Source of the DNA: Marinoscillum pacificum
GTDB lineage: Bacteria > Bacteroidota > Bacteroidia > Cytophagales > Cyclobacteriaceae
DNA: 64,000 bases
NCBI RefSeq assembly: GCF_024714495.1
Contig: NZ_JAMZMJ010000004.1
Coordinates: 1 to 64,000, forward strand
Direction: 5' to 3'
How positions within the stretch are numbered: position 1 is the stretch's first letter; every line of letters begins with the position of its first letter. Of this stretch, positions 22,031 through 29,887 are shown piece by piece. A model generated the notes under the pieces. It was given only the letters and a program-made list of their open reading frames with translations, searched no databases and was not told where the DNA came from. Made by a program: the position numbers and the translations under genes.

Positions 22031-22102
22031 TACGTAAATATTTGACACTAAACTACGTATTTTATTTTTATTTCTTAAGTATTATTACGTAGTTTTACGT
22101 AA
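22031..22102. promoter_or_regulatory. Cluster of TACGTA operator sites between cobA and nirB
   Basis: Four TACGTA hexamers occur at 22031, 22054, 22086 and 22096. The last two form a perfect 18-base palindrome TTACGTA-GTTT-TACGTAA (22085-22102). A weaker overlapping pair reads TTAAGTA-TTAT-TACGTAG (22075-22092). The half-site plus 4-base spacer is the geometry used by CRP/FNR proteins. The palindrome centre is 25 bases before the nirB ATG and 65 bases before the cobA ATG, so one site may serve both genes in different ways. Confidence 0.65.
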
Positions 22103-22118
22103 AATAAATTTCATCACT

Positions 22119-24608
22119 ATGGAAAAGGTTATTGTCATCGGAAATGGAATGGTAGGATATAAGTTCTGTGAAAAACTCAGAGCCAAGGCCTCCAAAGAAG
22201 AGATCTCTCTTACTGTATATGGTGAAGAACCCTTACCTGCCTACGATCGGGTTCACCTAAGTGAATATTTCGAATCCCAATCCGAAGACAAGCTTCTCAT
22301 GGCCCCAAGAGCATGGTATGAAGAAAACGACGTAACTCTAAAGACCTCCCAATTAATTACCAACATTGATCGAAGCACCAAAACTATTTCTACTCATACA
22401 GGTGAATCTGAAAGTTATGACTACTTAGTCCTGGCTACGGGATCTAGTGCCATGGTTCCTCCCATAAAAGGAGTAGACAAAAAAGGAGTGTTTGTATACC
22501 GCACCATCGAAGACCTTGACCAGATCATAGAATATTCAAAAAATGTAAAAACTGGAGCTGTTTTAGGTGGAGGACTACTCGGACTGGAGGCCGCCAAAGC
22601 ACTAATGGATCTCAACCTGGAGACTAAAGTCATCGAATTTGCTCCTAAACTCATGCCCAGACAATTGGATGAAGCGGGATCCAACATGCTCAAGTCCAAA
22701 ATTGAATCATTAGGAATAGAAATCCTCCTCAATAAGAACACCAAAGAAATCCATGGGAATGGTAAATTAGATCAATTGGAATTCACTGACGGAACCAGTC
22801 TTGAGACCGAAATGCTTGTGATTAGCTGTGGAATCGTATCTCGAGATGAACTAGCCAAAACTTGTGGTCTTGAAACTGGCACCCGAGGTGGGTTTATTGT
22901 CAATGAGCAGATGCAAACCAATGATCCAGCGATCTATGCAATTGGAGAAGCTGCCAATTATAACGGAATGGTCTATGGTCTAGTAGCACCTGGATATGAC
23001 ATGGCCGAAACCGTGGTAGATCAGCTAATCGGTGATCAAACCAAGCAATTCAGTGGAGCGGATATGTCCACCAAATTGAAACTCATCGGGGTAGACGTGG
23101 GGAGTTTTGGAGATGCTCTTGGACAAACGGAAGGAGCTATCCCAATTGCTTTTGAAGATAAAAACTCAGGGGTCTATAAACGGATTAACTTATCCCCTGA
23201 CAAGAAAAAATTGTTAGGAGGTATTTTAGTTGGTGATGCCAAAGACTACAGCATGCTGTTGCAGATTGCCCAAAATGGTATGGCCGTTCCTCCCAACCCG
23301 GAAGACTTAATCCTTGGAGCAAGAGGCGCTGGAGGTGGAAACACCATGATGGATTTACCAGATTCTGCACAGATATGCTCCTGTGAGAACGTCACCAAAG
23401 CTGATATCGTTTCCTGCATCAAAGATGATGGCGTCACTGACCTTAAGCAAGTACGTACTTGTACGAAAGCCGGTACCGGTTGTGGTGCGTGCTCCCCAAT
23501 GGTGGCGGACATCTTTGGAGCAACGTTAAAGTCCATGGGACAAGTAGTACGCAAAACACTTTGCGCTCACTTTGACTACACCCGTCAGGAACTGTACAGC
23601 CTGATCAAAATCAAAGAAATCAAGTCATTCAACGAGCTTCTAAACCAATACGGAAGTGGAGATGGCTGTGAAACCTGCAAACCTGCTGTGGCCTCTTTGC
23701 TAGCAAGCATCTGGAACGACCAAATATTGAAACAAGACACCATTCAGGACACCAATGACCGATTCCTGGCCAATATTCAAAAAGGCGGAAGTTACTCAGT
23801 GGTTCCAAGAATACCTGGTGGCGAGATCCCTCCAGACAAATTGATAGTGATTGGTCAGGTAGCCAAAAAATATGATTTGTACACCAAAATCACCGGCGGC
23901 CAACGGATAGACTTGTTCGGCGCAAGACTTAATGACCTCCCAAAAATATGGAGAGAGTTAATCGATGCGGGCATGGAAAGCGGTCACGCCTATGGCAAAT
24001 CCTTAAGAACCGTCAAAAGCTGTGTAGGGTCTACCTGGTGCAGATATGGCCTACATGACTCTGTGAGTTTTGCTATAGAAATAGAAAATCGATATAAAGG
24101 ACTGAGATCGCCACACAAGCTGAAAGGTGCAGTATCCGGATGTAGAAGAGAATGCGCTGAAGCGCAAGGAAAGGATTTTGGCTTAATCGCAACAGAAGCA
24201 GGGTATAACCTTTACGTCTGTGGAAACGGTGGAGCAAATCCTCAGCATGCGAAGCTTTTAGCTGGAGATATTGATGAAAAAACGGCCATCAAATACATCG
24301 ATCGATTCCTGATGTTTTACATCCGAACAGCTGAGCCACTTAACAGAACTGCCGTTTGGCTTAATAAGCTAGAGGGTGGCATTGATTATCTCAAAGAAGT
24401 GGTTGTCAACGACTGCCTTGGACTTGGCGAAGAGCTGGAAAAAGATATGCAGGCACTCATCGCAGCATACCACTGCGAGTGGAAGGCCGCCATTGAGAAT
24501 GAAGACATGAAAAAGAAATTCAGCCATTTCGCTAACAGTGAGGATGATGACCCTACACTAGAGTTTGTTCCAATGCGAGAAATGAAAAAGCCTGCTGACT
24601 GGGACTGA
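22119..24608 (+). CDS. nirB: Assimilatory nitrite reductase (NAD(P)H), large subunit
   Basis: The 829-residue enzyme reduces nitrite to ammonium in the cytoplasm. An NAD(P)H/FAD reductase domain opens it (residues 1-320; VIVIGNGMVGYKFCE; GAVLGGGLLGLEAAKAL). A BFD-like [2Fe-2S] domain follows with CSCENV and CTKAGTGCGAC (about 420-480). The C-terminal half is the nitrite/sulphite-reductase core, with a ferredoxin-like half-domain and the sirohaem/[4Fe-4S] ligands as C-x5-C (CVGSTWC) and C-x3-C (CRREC) in SGCRRECAEAQGKD. Length is normal for NirB. It is followed directly by nirD and preceded by a perfect TACGTA palindrome. Confidence 0.96.
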   Translation: MEKVIVIGNGMVGYKFCEKLRAKASKEEISLTVYGEEPLPAYDRVHLSEYFESQSEDKLLMAPRAWYEENDVTLKTSQLITNIDRSTKTISTHTGESESYDYLVLATGSSAMVPPIKGVDKKGVFVYRTIEDLDQIIEYSKNVKTGAVLGGGLLGLEAAKALMDLNLETKVIEFAPKLMPRQLDEAGSNMLKSKIESLGIEILLNKNTKEIHGNGKLDQLEFTDGTSLETEMLVISCGIVSRDELAKTCGLETGTRGGFIVNEQMQTNDPAIYAIGEAANYNGMVYGLVAPGYDMAETVVDQLIGDQTKQFSGADMSTKLKLIGVDVGSFGDALGQTEGAIPIAFEDKNSGVYKRINLSPDKKKLLGGILVGDAKDYSMLLQIAQNGMAVPPNPEDLILGARGAGGGNTMMDLPDSAQICSCENVTKADIVSCIKDDGVTDLKQVRTCTKAGTGCGACSPMVADIFGATLKSMGQVVRKTLCAHFDYTRQELYSLIKIKEIKSFNELLNQYGSGDGCETCKPAVASLLASIWNDQILKQDTIQDTNDRFLANIQKGGSYSVVPRIPGGEIPPDKLIVIGQVAKKYDLYTKITGGQRIDLFGARLNDLPKIWRELIDAGMESGHAYGKSLRTVKSCVGSTWCRYGLHDSVSFAIEIENRYKGLRSPHKLKGAVSGCRRECAEAQGKDFGLIATEAGYNLYVCGNGGANPQHAKLLAGDIDEKTAIKYIDRFLMFYIRTAEPLNRTAVWLNKLEGGIDYLKEVVVNDCLGLGEELEKDMQALIAAYHCEWKAAIENEDMKKKFSHFANSEDDDPTLEFVPMREMKKPADWD

Positions 24609-24632
24609 TTGCAAACTTCTAAAAAATTGACA

Positions 24633-25007
24633 ATGATGAGTGATACCATATCCTATAAAACAGTAACACCAGAAGAAGTAAATACTTGGTTTGAAGCTTG
24701 TGCTGTTTCGGACTTCCCATCTGACGGAGGATTGAACATCAGCTATCAAGGATTACAAATAGCCGTTTTTAACTTCACCCGGCGCAATGAATGGTTTGCC
24801 ACACAAAACCTCTGTCCTCACAAGAAGCAAATGATTTTATCCCGAGGTATGATTGGCTCGGATGGTAATGAGCCAAAAGTGGCATGTCCTTTTCACAAAA
24901 AAACATTCTCATTGAAGACAGGAGAAAACCTAAATGGCGATGAGTGCGCCATAGCTACCTATCCGGTGAAGGTAGAAAACAGCAAAGTTTACGTAGGCTT
25001 TGCGTAG
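24633..25007 (+). CDS. nirD: Nitrite reductase small subunit (Rieske-type)
   Basis: The frame opens with a TTG at 24609 directly after the nirB stop. The tandem ATGs at 24633 and 24636 are the more likely starts, giving about 123 residues. The protein keeps Rieske [2Fe-2S] ligands (NLCPHKKQM and ACPFHKKTFSL; C-x-H and C-x2-H), whereas some NirD proteins lack the cluster residues. It pairs with NirB. The last codons overlap the first TACGTA-like element of the next regulatory region (24990-25017). Confidence 0.92.
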   Translation: MMSDTISYKTVTPEEVNTWFEACAVSDFPSDGGLNISYQGLQIAVFNFTRRNEWFATQNLCPHKKQMILSRGMIGSDGNEPKVACPFHKKTFSLKTGENLNGDECAIATYPVKVENSKVYVGFA

Positions 25008-25060
25008 CATTACGTACACTTGCTGCTGATAGATTCGTCTATTTACTTACTTTTACGTAG
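25000..25060 (+). promoter_or_regulatory. TACGTA-type operator sites upstream of the NarX-like kinase gene
   Basis: Two pairs with 4-base spacers are present: TTGCGTA-GCAT-TACGTAC (25000-25017) and TTACTTA-CTTT-TACGTAG (25043-25060). Each has one perfect and one degenerate half-site. The second is centred 36 bases before the ATG at 25088. The first overlaps the end of nirD. They match the palindromes found upstream of nirB and of the FNR-like gene. Confidence 0.55.
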
Positions 25061-25087
25061 CTAAATCAACATGGTAGTTGCTTTCGA

Positions 25088-26860
25088 ATGCCAAAAACCC
25101 GCTTCAGACGCTTAGGACTTTTTTATATCGCCGCATTAGGCGGAATTGCGCTAAGCATTATTATCAGCCAACTACTAATCCAAACCTCCATTAGTAGCCA
25201 ACAAGATGATGCTCGTGTGATCAACGTGGCAGGTCGTCAGCGAATGCTCAGCCAAAACATCAGCAAATTGGCTCTGAAAATAGAGCAACATAAAGGCGAC
25301 AGCTCCACCAATTTTTCAGAACTGCAACACGCTCTTGATCTCTGGAAGCAAAGCCACGAAGGCCTACAAAACGGAAATCCAGAGCTTGGTCTATCTGGAA
25401 ACCCTTCACGTGTCATTCGGAAAATGTTTGACGAGGTAGAACCACATTATCTTTCTATTTTACAAGCTGCAGGCAATCTTTTTGGCAATACTGACTCACT
25501 AAGCATTCAATCCAATGTTGGCATCATTCTCCGACATGAAGCCAATTTTCTAGAGGCCATGGACCGGATCGTTTTTCAATATGACTTTGAAGCCAGAGAA
25601 AAAGTCATCGATCTAAGATCTAAAGAAATCTACCTATTCGTCATATCCATCCTGATCATAGGATTAGAACTCTTGTTCATTTTCACTCCATTGGCAAAAA
25701 CCATTCGTGCCACTGTTCAAGAATTGACCGAATCAGAAAAAGCATCGAAAAACATGACTCGAGAGCTTTCCAAACTCTATGAAGAATTGGGAAAAAGCTA
25801 TCAGGACCTGGAGGCAGTCAATGCAGAACCCGAGTCTCCATCGCTGTATGCCAGCATGGATACCTCAGGCCAAATCACGCACTTATCTAGCCAGTTCCTG
25901 CAAGTGATGGAATATGAAGAAGAAGAACCTCCACAATCACTAAAAGAGCTATTAGAGCGTAGCGACTACCGACCGGACTTTATCGATGGCGTATTGGATT
26001 TATTAAAAAATGGAAAAAATTGGTCCGGGGAATTGCGCCTAATCACCGAGCCAGGAGATTTTTGTTGGCTAGAAACGCACCTGATACCAGTCACAGCTAC
26101 TCAGGAAATAAAACTAATTGCTCGAAACACCACACACTACAAGGAAGCTAAACTGAAATCCAGAGAGATCAACAAAGAGCGAATTGAGAAATCTGTCAAA
26201 GAACAACAATATCGCTCAGCACTCATACTGGAAGGTCAGGAAGAAGAAAGAAAACGACTGTCGAGAGAAATGCATGATGGTGTAGGCCAAATGCTGTCGG
26301 CCATGAAACTCTTGCTGGAATCCTTCAATCCTTCGTCCACTCCCATGAAGATGCGCCTCAATGATGCGAAAGATTTGATGAAATCCATCATTCAGGAAGT
26401 CCGCCGGGTGTCCTTTAACCTGACCCCTAGTAGTTTAGATGATTTTGGGTTGGTTCCGGCAATCAATAAGTTTTGCGATGAAATCAATGCTGTCACCAAA
26501 CCGGAAGTAACATTCGTAAATGAAACGCGATTCATCAACCGGCTGGATAGCAATATTGAAACGAACCTCTATCGTATCATACAGGAAGCAGTCAATAATG
26601 CCATCAAATACGCCAAAGCTTCTCACATTACGGTCACTTTTTCTCATACCATTAACAATCTCAACATAACTGTGGTGGATGACGGGAAAGGGTTTGATTT
26701 TAGCAGAGTAGAACGAAGTGGGCACTTTGAAAAGGCTGGGCATGGCATTTTTAACATGAAAGAACGAACTTCTTACATTGGTGGAAGTTTCCAAATGGAA
26801 ACCGAAGTAGGGAAAGGAACCAAAATAACAATCACATTATCCTTAGACAAAAATGATTAA
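25088..26860 (+). CDS. NarX/NarQ-like sensor histidine kinase
   Basis: The 590-residue membrane kinase has a transmembrane helix at about 10-30. A periplasmic PilJ-type sensor domain follows with INVAGRQRMLSQNISKLALK, which corresponds to the nitrate-binding P-box region of NarX/NarQ. A second helix lies at about 178-200. A coiled-coil linker and a PAS-like domain (about 250-345) come next. The HisKA_3 dimerisation helix (KRLSREMHDGVGQMLSAMKL, phospho-His 396) and a HATPase_c domain (IIQEAVNNAIKYAKA; VVDDGKGFDF; GHGIFNMKERTSYIGG) close it. Its gene overlaps the response regulator by 8 bases. Nitrate or nitrite sensing is inferred from the P-box-like motif and the neighbours. Confidence 0.85.
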   Translation: MPKTRFRRLGLFYIAALGGIALSIIISQLLIQTSISSQQDDARVINVAGRQRMLSQNISKLALKIEQHKGDSSTNFSELQHALDLWKQSHEGLQNGNPELGLSGNPSRVIRKMFDEVEPHYLSILQAAGNLFGNTDSLSIQSNVGIILRHEANFLEAMDRIVFQYDFEAREKVIDLRSKEIYLFVISILIIGLELLFIFTPLAKTIRATVQELTESEKASKNMTRELSKLYEELGKSYQDLEAVNAEPESPSLYASMDTSGQITHLSSQFLQVMEYEEEEPPQSLKELLERSDYRPDFIDGVLDLLKNGKNWSGELRLITEPGDFCWLETHLIPVTATQEIKLIARNTTHYKEAKLKSREINKERIEKSVKEQQYRSALILEGQEEERKRLSREMHDGVGQMLSAMKLLLESFNPSSTPMKMRLNDAKDLMKSIIQEVRRVSFNLTPSSLDDFGLVPAINKFCDEINAVTKPEVTFVNETRFINRLDSNIETNLYRIIQEAVNNAIKYAKASHITVTFSHTINNLNITVVDDGKGFDFSRVERSGHFEKAGHGIFNMKERTSYIGGSFQMETEVGKGTKITITLSLDKND

Positions 26861-27515
26861 AGTAGCACTTGCAGACGATCACGAAATCGTGAGATATGGT
26901 ATCAAAATGGTACTAGAAGATGATCCGGAAATAGAGGTCATTTGGGAAGCATCAGACGGACAGGAAACCATTGACAAAATGCACGAAACCACCCCTGACG
27001 TGCTTGTTGCTGATATTCGAATGCCGCTATTGACCGGCCTGGAAGTCACACAAAAACTGAAACAACAAGATCCATCGCTCAAAATTATCATGCTCACGAT
27101 GCATGACGACTCTGAGTACATCTTAAAATCTGTTCAATATGGCGCAGATGGCTATTTGCTAAAAGACACAAACAAAGCCGAGTTCAACAAAGCGGTGAAA
27201 ATGGTTAATAGTGGGCAAAAATATTTCAGTGGAGACATCTCTACCACTATTGTAAACTCGATCATGACCGGAGGAGTTGCTCCTGCCTCGCCAGAAGCAC
27301 CAACACCAATTGCCTCTCAAGATTATGGCTTAACCAAAAGAGAAAAGCAGATATTGAGCCTGATTTACGACGGAGTTTCCAATAAGGATATTGCCGAAAA
27401 ACTGGATAAGAGCATCCGCACGATAGAAACTCATCGCTTCAACATCATGAAGAAACTGGAAGTCAATAACATTACCGAGCTATTGAAGAAAGTGGATAGA
27501 GAAAGTATCCTGTAG
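26853..27515 (+). CDS. NarL/FixJ-family response regulator
   Basis: The 220-residue protein has an N-terminal receiver domain with the acidic pocket (LADDHEIV) and phospho-Asp 54 in VADIRMPLLTG, the Thr in MLTMHDD and the Lys in GYLLKDTNKAE. After a Pro/Ala linker comes a LuxR-type helix-turn-helix (LTKREKQILSLIYDGVSNKDIAEKLDKS, then TIETHRFNIMKKLEVNN). It overlaps the NarX-like kinase gene by 8 bases and is surely its partner. Its DNA target in this window is not evident; the TACGTA palindromes fit the FNR-like protein better because of their 4-base spacer. Confidence 0.92.
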   Translation: MIKVALADDHEIVRYGIKMVLEDDPEIEVIWEASDGQETIDKMHETTPDVLVADIRMPLLTGLEVTQKLKQQDPSLKIIMLTMHDDSEYILKSVQYGADGYLLKDTNKAEFNKAVKMVNSGQKYFSGDISTTIVNSIMTGGVAPASPEAPTPIASQDYGLTKREKQILSLIYDGVSNKDIAEKLDKSIRTIETHRFNIMKKLEVNNITELLKKVDRESIL

Positions 27516-27587
27516 GTACAAAGTAAAGTAGACAATTTGATCCTTCAATTAGGTCATTTGACCACCTTCCAATCGGGGTGTCGACTT

Positions 27588-27595
27588 TAAATTTG
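27588..27595 (+). promoter_or_regulatory. Candidate Bacteroidota -7 box upstream of the beta-mannanase gene
   Basis: TAAATTTG matches the TAnnTTTG -7 consensus exactly and lies 40 bases before the ATG at 27636. A TTTG at 27557-27560 lies 27 bases upstream, longer than the usual spacing, so the -33 element is unconvincing. A 12-base palindrome GGTCATTTGACC (27552-27563) overlaps that TTTG and could be an operator. Confidence 0.35.
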
Positions 27596-27635
27596 ATATA
27601 CCAAACCAGGTTATCAATCTCTAAACATCACCCCG

Positions 27636-28913
27636 ATGAAACATTCTATTTGGCTTATTCTATTGGTCTTCGCGGCTATCAGTTACACATCTGCACAATC
27701 AGCATTCGTCACTGTAAATGGAGATCAACTTATTCTTATTGGGCAGCCCTATCATTTCATTGGCACCAACCTCTGGTATGGAATGAATCTTGGTGGAGGT
27801 ACCGCAGAAGATAAAGCTCGATTAATTCGAGAATTGGATCGACTGGAAGATCTCGGAATCACAAACCTTCGAATCATGGCAGCCAGTGAAGGATCTGAAG
27901 ACAGTCCTTATCAAAACAAACCCATTCTTCAAACTGCTCCAGGGATTTACGATGACAACCTGCTCCAAGGATTAGACTTTTTGCTTGTAGAAATGGGCAA
28001 ACGAAACATGAAGGCAGTGGTTTGTCTCAGCAATTTCTGGATGTGGAGTGGTGGGTTTCCACAATATTTAAGCTGGACGAATAAAGAAAAAATCCCTTAC
28101 CCTGATGTAGAAGGTGGTGGTTCCTGGGATGGATTCATCAACTATTCACAGTCCTTTTATAGCAATAAAAAAGCAGTTGGTCTCTATCATGATTTTCTCA
28201 GGTTTATCATTACTAGAGAAAATTCAATCTCAGGGATCAAATACACTGATGATCCCACCATCATGTCTTGGCAGCTAGCCAATGAACCACGAGGATATGA
28301 GGAAGTAGTCGCTTATCGAAAATGGATCAAGAAAACCGCAAAGCTGATTCAGCAGCTCGACCCCAATCACTTAGTTTGCATAGGAGCTGAAGGGGATACC
28401 TCAACTAAAATATCAGGAACCGACTTATACAAAGACAGCAAGTCCAAGTACATAGACTATGCCACCACCCATCTTTGGATCCAAAACTGGGGTTGGTTTG
28501 ACCCAAAAGACACCTCCACTTATTCTCTAGCCCTTGCAAAAGCAAAGAATTATCTGGACGGACAAGTTGAGAAGGCACGCAAACTTGGCAAACCTTTAGT
28601 CTTGGAAGAATTTGGGGTTTCTCGCGACAATGGCTCCTTTGACATAAGCGCTCCTGTCTCCTTCCGAAATCACTTTTACAATTGGATCTTCGACTATACT
28701 TCGCAAGAAATTACGCAGGGAAGTCCACTTCAAGGATGCAATTTCTGGTCTTGGGGCGGTGAAGGCAGACCTGGGGAACCTGGTGGATTTTGGAAAGTTG
28801 GTGATGATCTAATCGGAGATCCAGCACATGAGCTGCAGGGTTGGTATTCCGTATATGATACCGACGAAGAAACTATAGAGTTGATCAAGACTTTCACTCA
28901 GAGGACTAAATAG
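27636..28913 (+). CDS. GH5 beta-mannanase (GH5_7-like), secreted
   Basis: The 425-residue protein has a signal peptide (residues 1-20, ending TSAQS), so it acts in the periplasm or outside. GH5 catalytic motifs are visible: LRIMAASEG early in the barrel, SWQLANEPRG with the acid/base Glu 217, and LVLEEFGVS with the nucleophile Glu 325. The aromatic-rich FWMWSGGFPQYLSW and GCNFWSWGGEGRPG blocks are typical of endo-beta-1,4-mannosidases of subfamily 7. No carbohydrate-binding module or T9SS tail is present. It stands between the nitrate two-component pair and the FNR-like gene with its own putative promoter. The link to nitrate genes is unexplained. Confidence 0.85.
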   Translation: MKHSIWLILLVFAAISYTSAQSAFVTVNGDQLILIGQPYHFIGTNLWYGMNLGGGTAEDKARLIRELDRLEDLGITNLRIMAASEGSEDSPYQNKPILQTAPGIYDDNLLQGLDFLLVEMGKRNMKAVVCLSNFWMWSGGFPQYLSWTNKEKIPYPDVEGGGSWDGFINYSQSFYSNKKAVGLYHDFLRFIITRENSISGIKYTDDPTIMSWQLANEPRGYEEVVAYRKWIKKTAKLIQQLDPNHLVCIGAEGDTSTKISGTDLYKDSKSKYIDYATTHLWIQNWGWFDPKDTSTYSLALAKAKNYLDGQVEKARKLGKPLVLEEFGVSRDNGSFDISAPVSFRNHFYNWIFDYTSQEITQGSPLQGCNFWSWGGEGRPGEPGGFWKVGDDLIGDPAHELQGWYSVYDTDEETIELIKTFTQRTK

Positions 28914-28950
28914 CTGATTATCAACAAATAGAGCAAACAAAAACAGCTTT

Positions 28951-28991
28951 CTACGTAGCTTTTAAAATTATATTTACGTAATTTTACGTAA
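28951..28991 (+). promoter_or_regulatory. TACGTA operators upstream of the FNR-like regulator gene
   Basis: A perfect 18-base palindrome TTACGTA-ATTT-TACGTAA lies at 28974-28991, centred 22 bases before the regulator's ATG. A further CTACGTAG palindrome lies at 28951-28958. The site is nearly identical to the one upstream of nirB (22085-22102), with the same spacer length and almost the same distance to the start codon. Autoregulation is the simplest reading. Confidence 0.65.
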
Positions 28992-29004
28992 TTAACTTGA
29001 AGCT

Positions 29005-29703
29005 ATGGACTGTTTATCCTGCAACAACACCCAGTGCGTTATCAAAAAGAACATCAAGCAAGCGAAAATTCGAGAATTTATCACTCAGAAAGCTACGCTC
29101 AGATGTAAAAAAGGACAAAGCTTCATCATTGAAGGTTCTCCTGTACATGGGTTGTATTTTGTACAGGATGGCAAAGTAAAAGTGGCCAAAACAGGCCTCA
29201 ATGGTAAAGAGCAAATCGTGCGATTTACTGGTAATGGAGAAACCGTAGGCCACAGAGGTTTTGGCAGTGGCATTTCTTATCAAATCAATGCCGTAGCACT
29301 GGAAACGACCATACTATGCAGTTTTTCTAGCGACACTTTACATCAAATGCTGATGGAAGTTCCCACACTTACTTACGATCTAATGACCTTCTATGCCGAG
29401 GAGTTAAACAGAAGCGAATCCAAGGTTAAAAAGTTTGCTCAAATGACCGTAAGGGAGAAAGTAATAGATGCCCTTTTATACATGAACCGCAAGTTCGGAA
29501 GAACCAACAATCTACTTAACCTCCAACTCTCGAGAAAAGAGATCTCTGACTTTGCCGGAACCACTGAAGAGCAGGTCATTCGTACACTTTCTGCCTTGAG
29601 AAAAGAAGGTTTAATCGAAACCCCTGGCAAAAGAATCAGCATTAAAAACGTAGAACTACTTAGAAAAGAAATCTCTGAGCACAACTACTTCATTGACAGC
29701 TAA
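29005..29703 (+). CDS. CRP/FNR-family regulator with FNR-like iron-sulphur cysteines
   Basis: The 232-residue protein has a cyclic-nucleotide-binding-type beta-roll (about 25-125), a dimer helix and a winged helix-turn-helix (LSRKEISDFAGTTEEQVIRT). Cys 3, 6 and 11 at the N terminus plus Cys 105 in ALETTILCSFSSDTL match the four [4Fe-4S] ligands of E. coli FNR; the block around FNR Cys 122 reads very similarly. Spacing is C-x2-C-x4-C rather than C-x2-C-x5-C. In the recognition helix the Glu and Arg of the FNR/CRP E-x3-R pattern are kept, but the FNR Ser next to the Arg is Ile, so a target other than TTGAT is expected. An oxygen- or NO-responsive regulator of the surrounding nitrate genes is the likely role. 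Confidence 0.85.
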   Translation: MDCLSCNNTQCVIKKNIKQAKIREFITQKATLRCKKGQSFIIEGSPVHGLYFVQDGKVKVAKTGLNGKEQIVRFTGNGETVGHRGFGSGISYQINAVALETTILCSFSSDTLHQMLMEVPTLTYDLMTFYAEELNRSESKVKKFAQMTVREKVIDALLYMNRKFGRTNNLLNLQLSRKEISDFAGTTEEQVIRTLSALRKEGLIETPGKRISIKNVELLRKEISEHNYFIDS

Positions 29704-29732
29704 ATCCTTTATTACCTGCTATTTAACTCCAC

Positions 29733-29757
29733 AAACCTGCTATTTCGCAGGTTTTTT
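29733..29757 (+). terminator. Intrinsic terminator after the FNR-like gene
   Basis: AAACCTGC (29733-29740) pairs with GCAGGTTT (29747-29754) across a 6-base loop and is followed by a T-run. It separates the regulator from the porin gene. Confidence 0.85.
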
Positions 29758-29832
29758 ATTGCGCTAAAAGATTGTTTTAGCCTGTCACACACACATAAAT
29801 CTTATAAGTACATCTTTCTAGGTTTGCTATAT

Positions 29833-29862
29833 CTACGTAATTATACTTATTCATCATACGTA
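29833..29862 (+). promoter_or_regulatory. TACGTA-type operator upstream of the porin gene
   Basis: CTACGTA-ATTA-TACTTAT (29833-29850) has one perfect and one degenerate half-site with a 4-base spacer, centred 46 bases before the ATG at 29888. Another TACGTA follows at 29857-29862. The distance leaves room for an activator site upstream of a promoter. Confidence 0.5.
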
Positions 29863-29887
29863 GCAACTAAAGCTAATCTTAGAGATC

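Noticed and set aside
22119-24608. Dissimilatory nitrite reduction or denitrification
   Set aside because: NirB with NirD, CobA and a cytoplasmic nitrate reductase point to assimilation. No nirK, nirS, nor, nos or respiratory nar genes are present.
24609-24632. Upstream TTG start for nirD
   Set aside because: The eight extra residues have no homology-like features, and tandem ATGs lie just downstream. Similar TTG-opened extensions were dropped for the genes starting at 7424, 10414, 31181 and 46626.
27572-27637. Inverted repeat ATCGGGGTG / CACCCCGAT covering the mannanase start codon
   Set aside because: The first arm lies upstream of the candidate -7 box, so it would not be in the transcript and could not hide the start codon as RNA. 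It might still be a DNA-level operator, but there is no supporting evidence.
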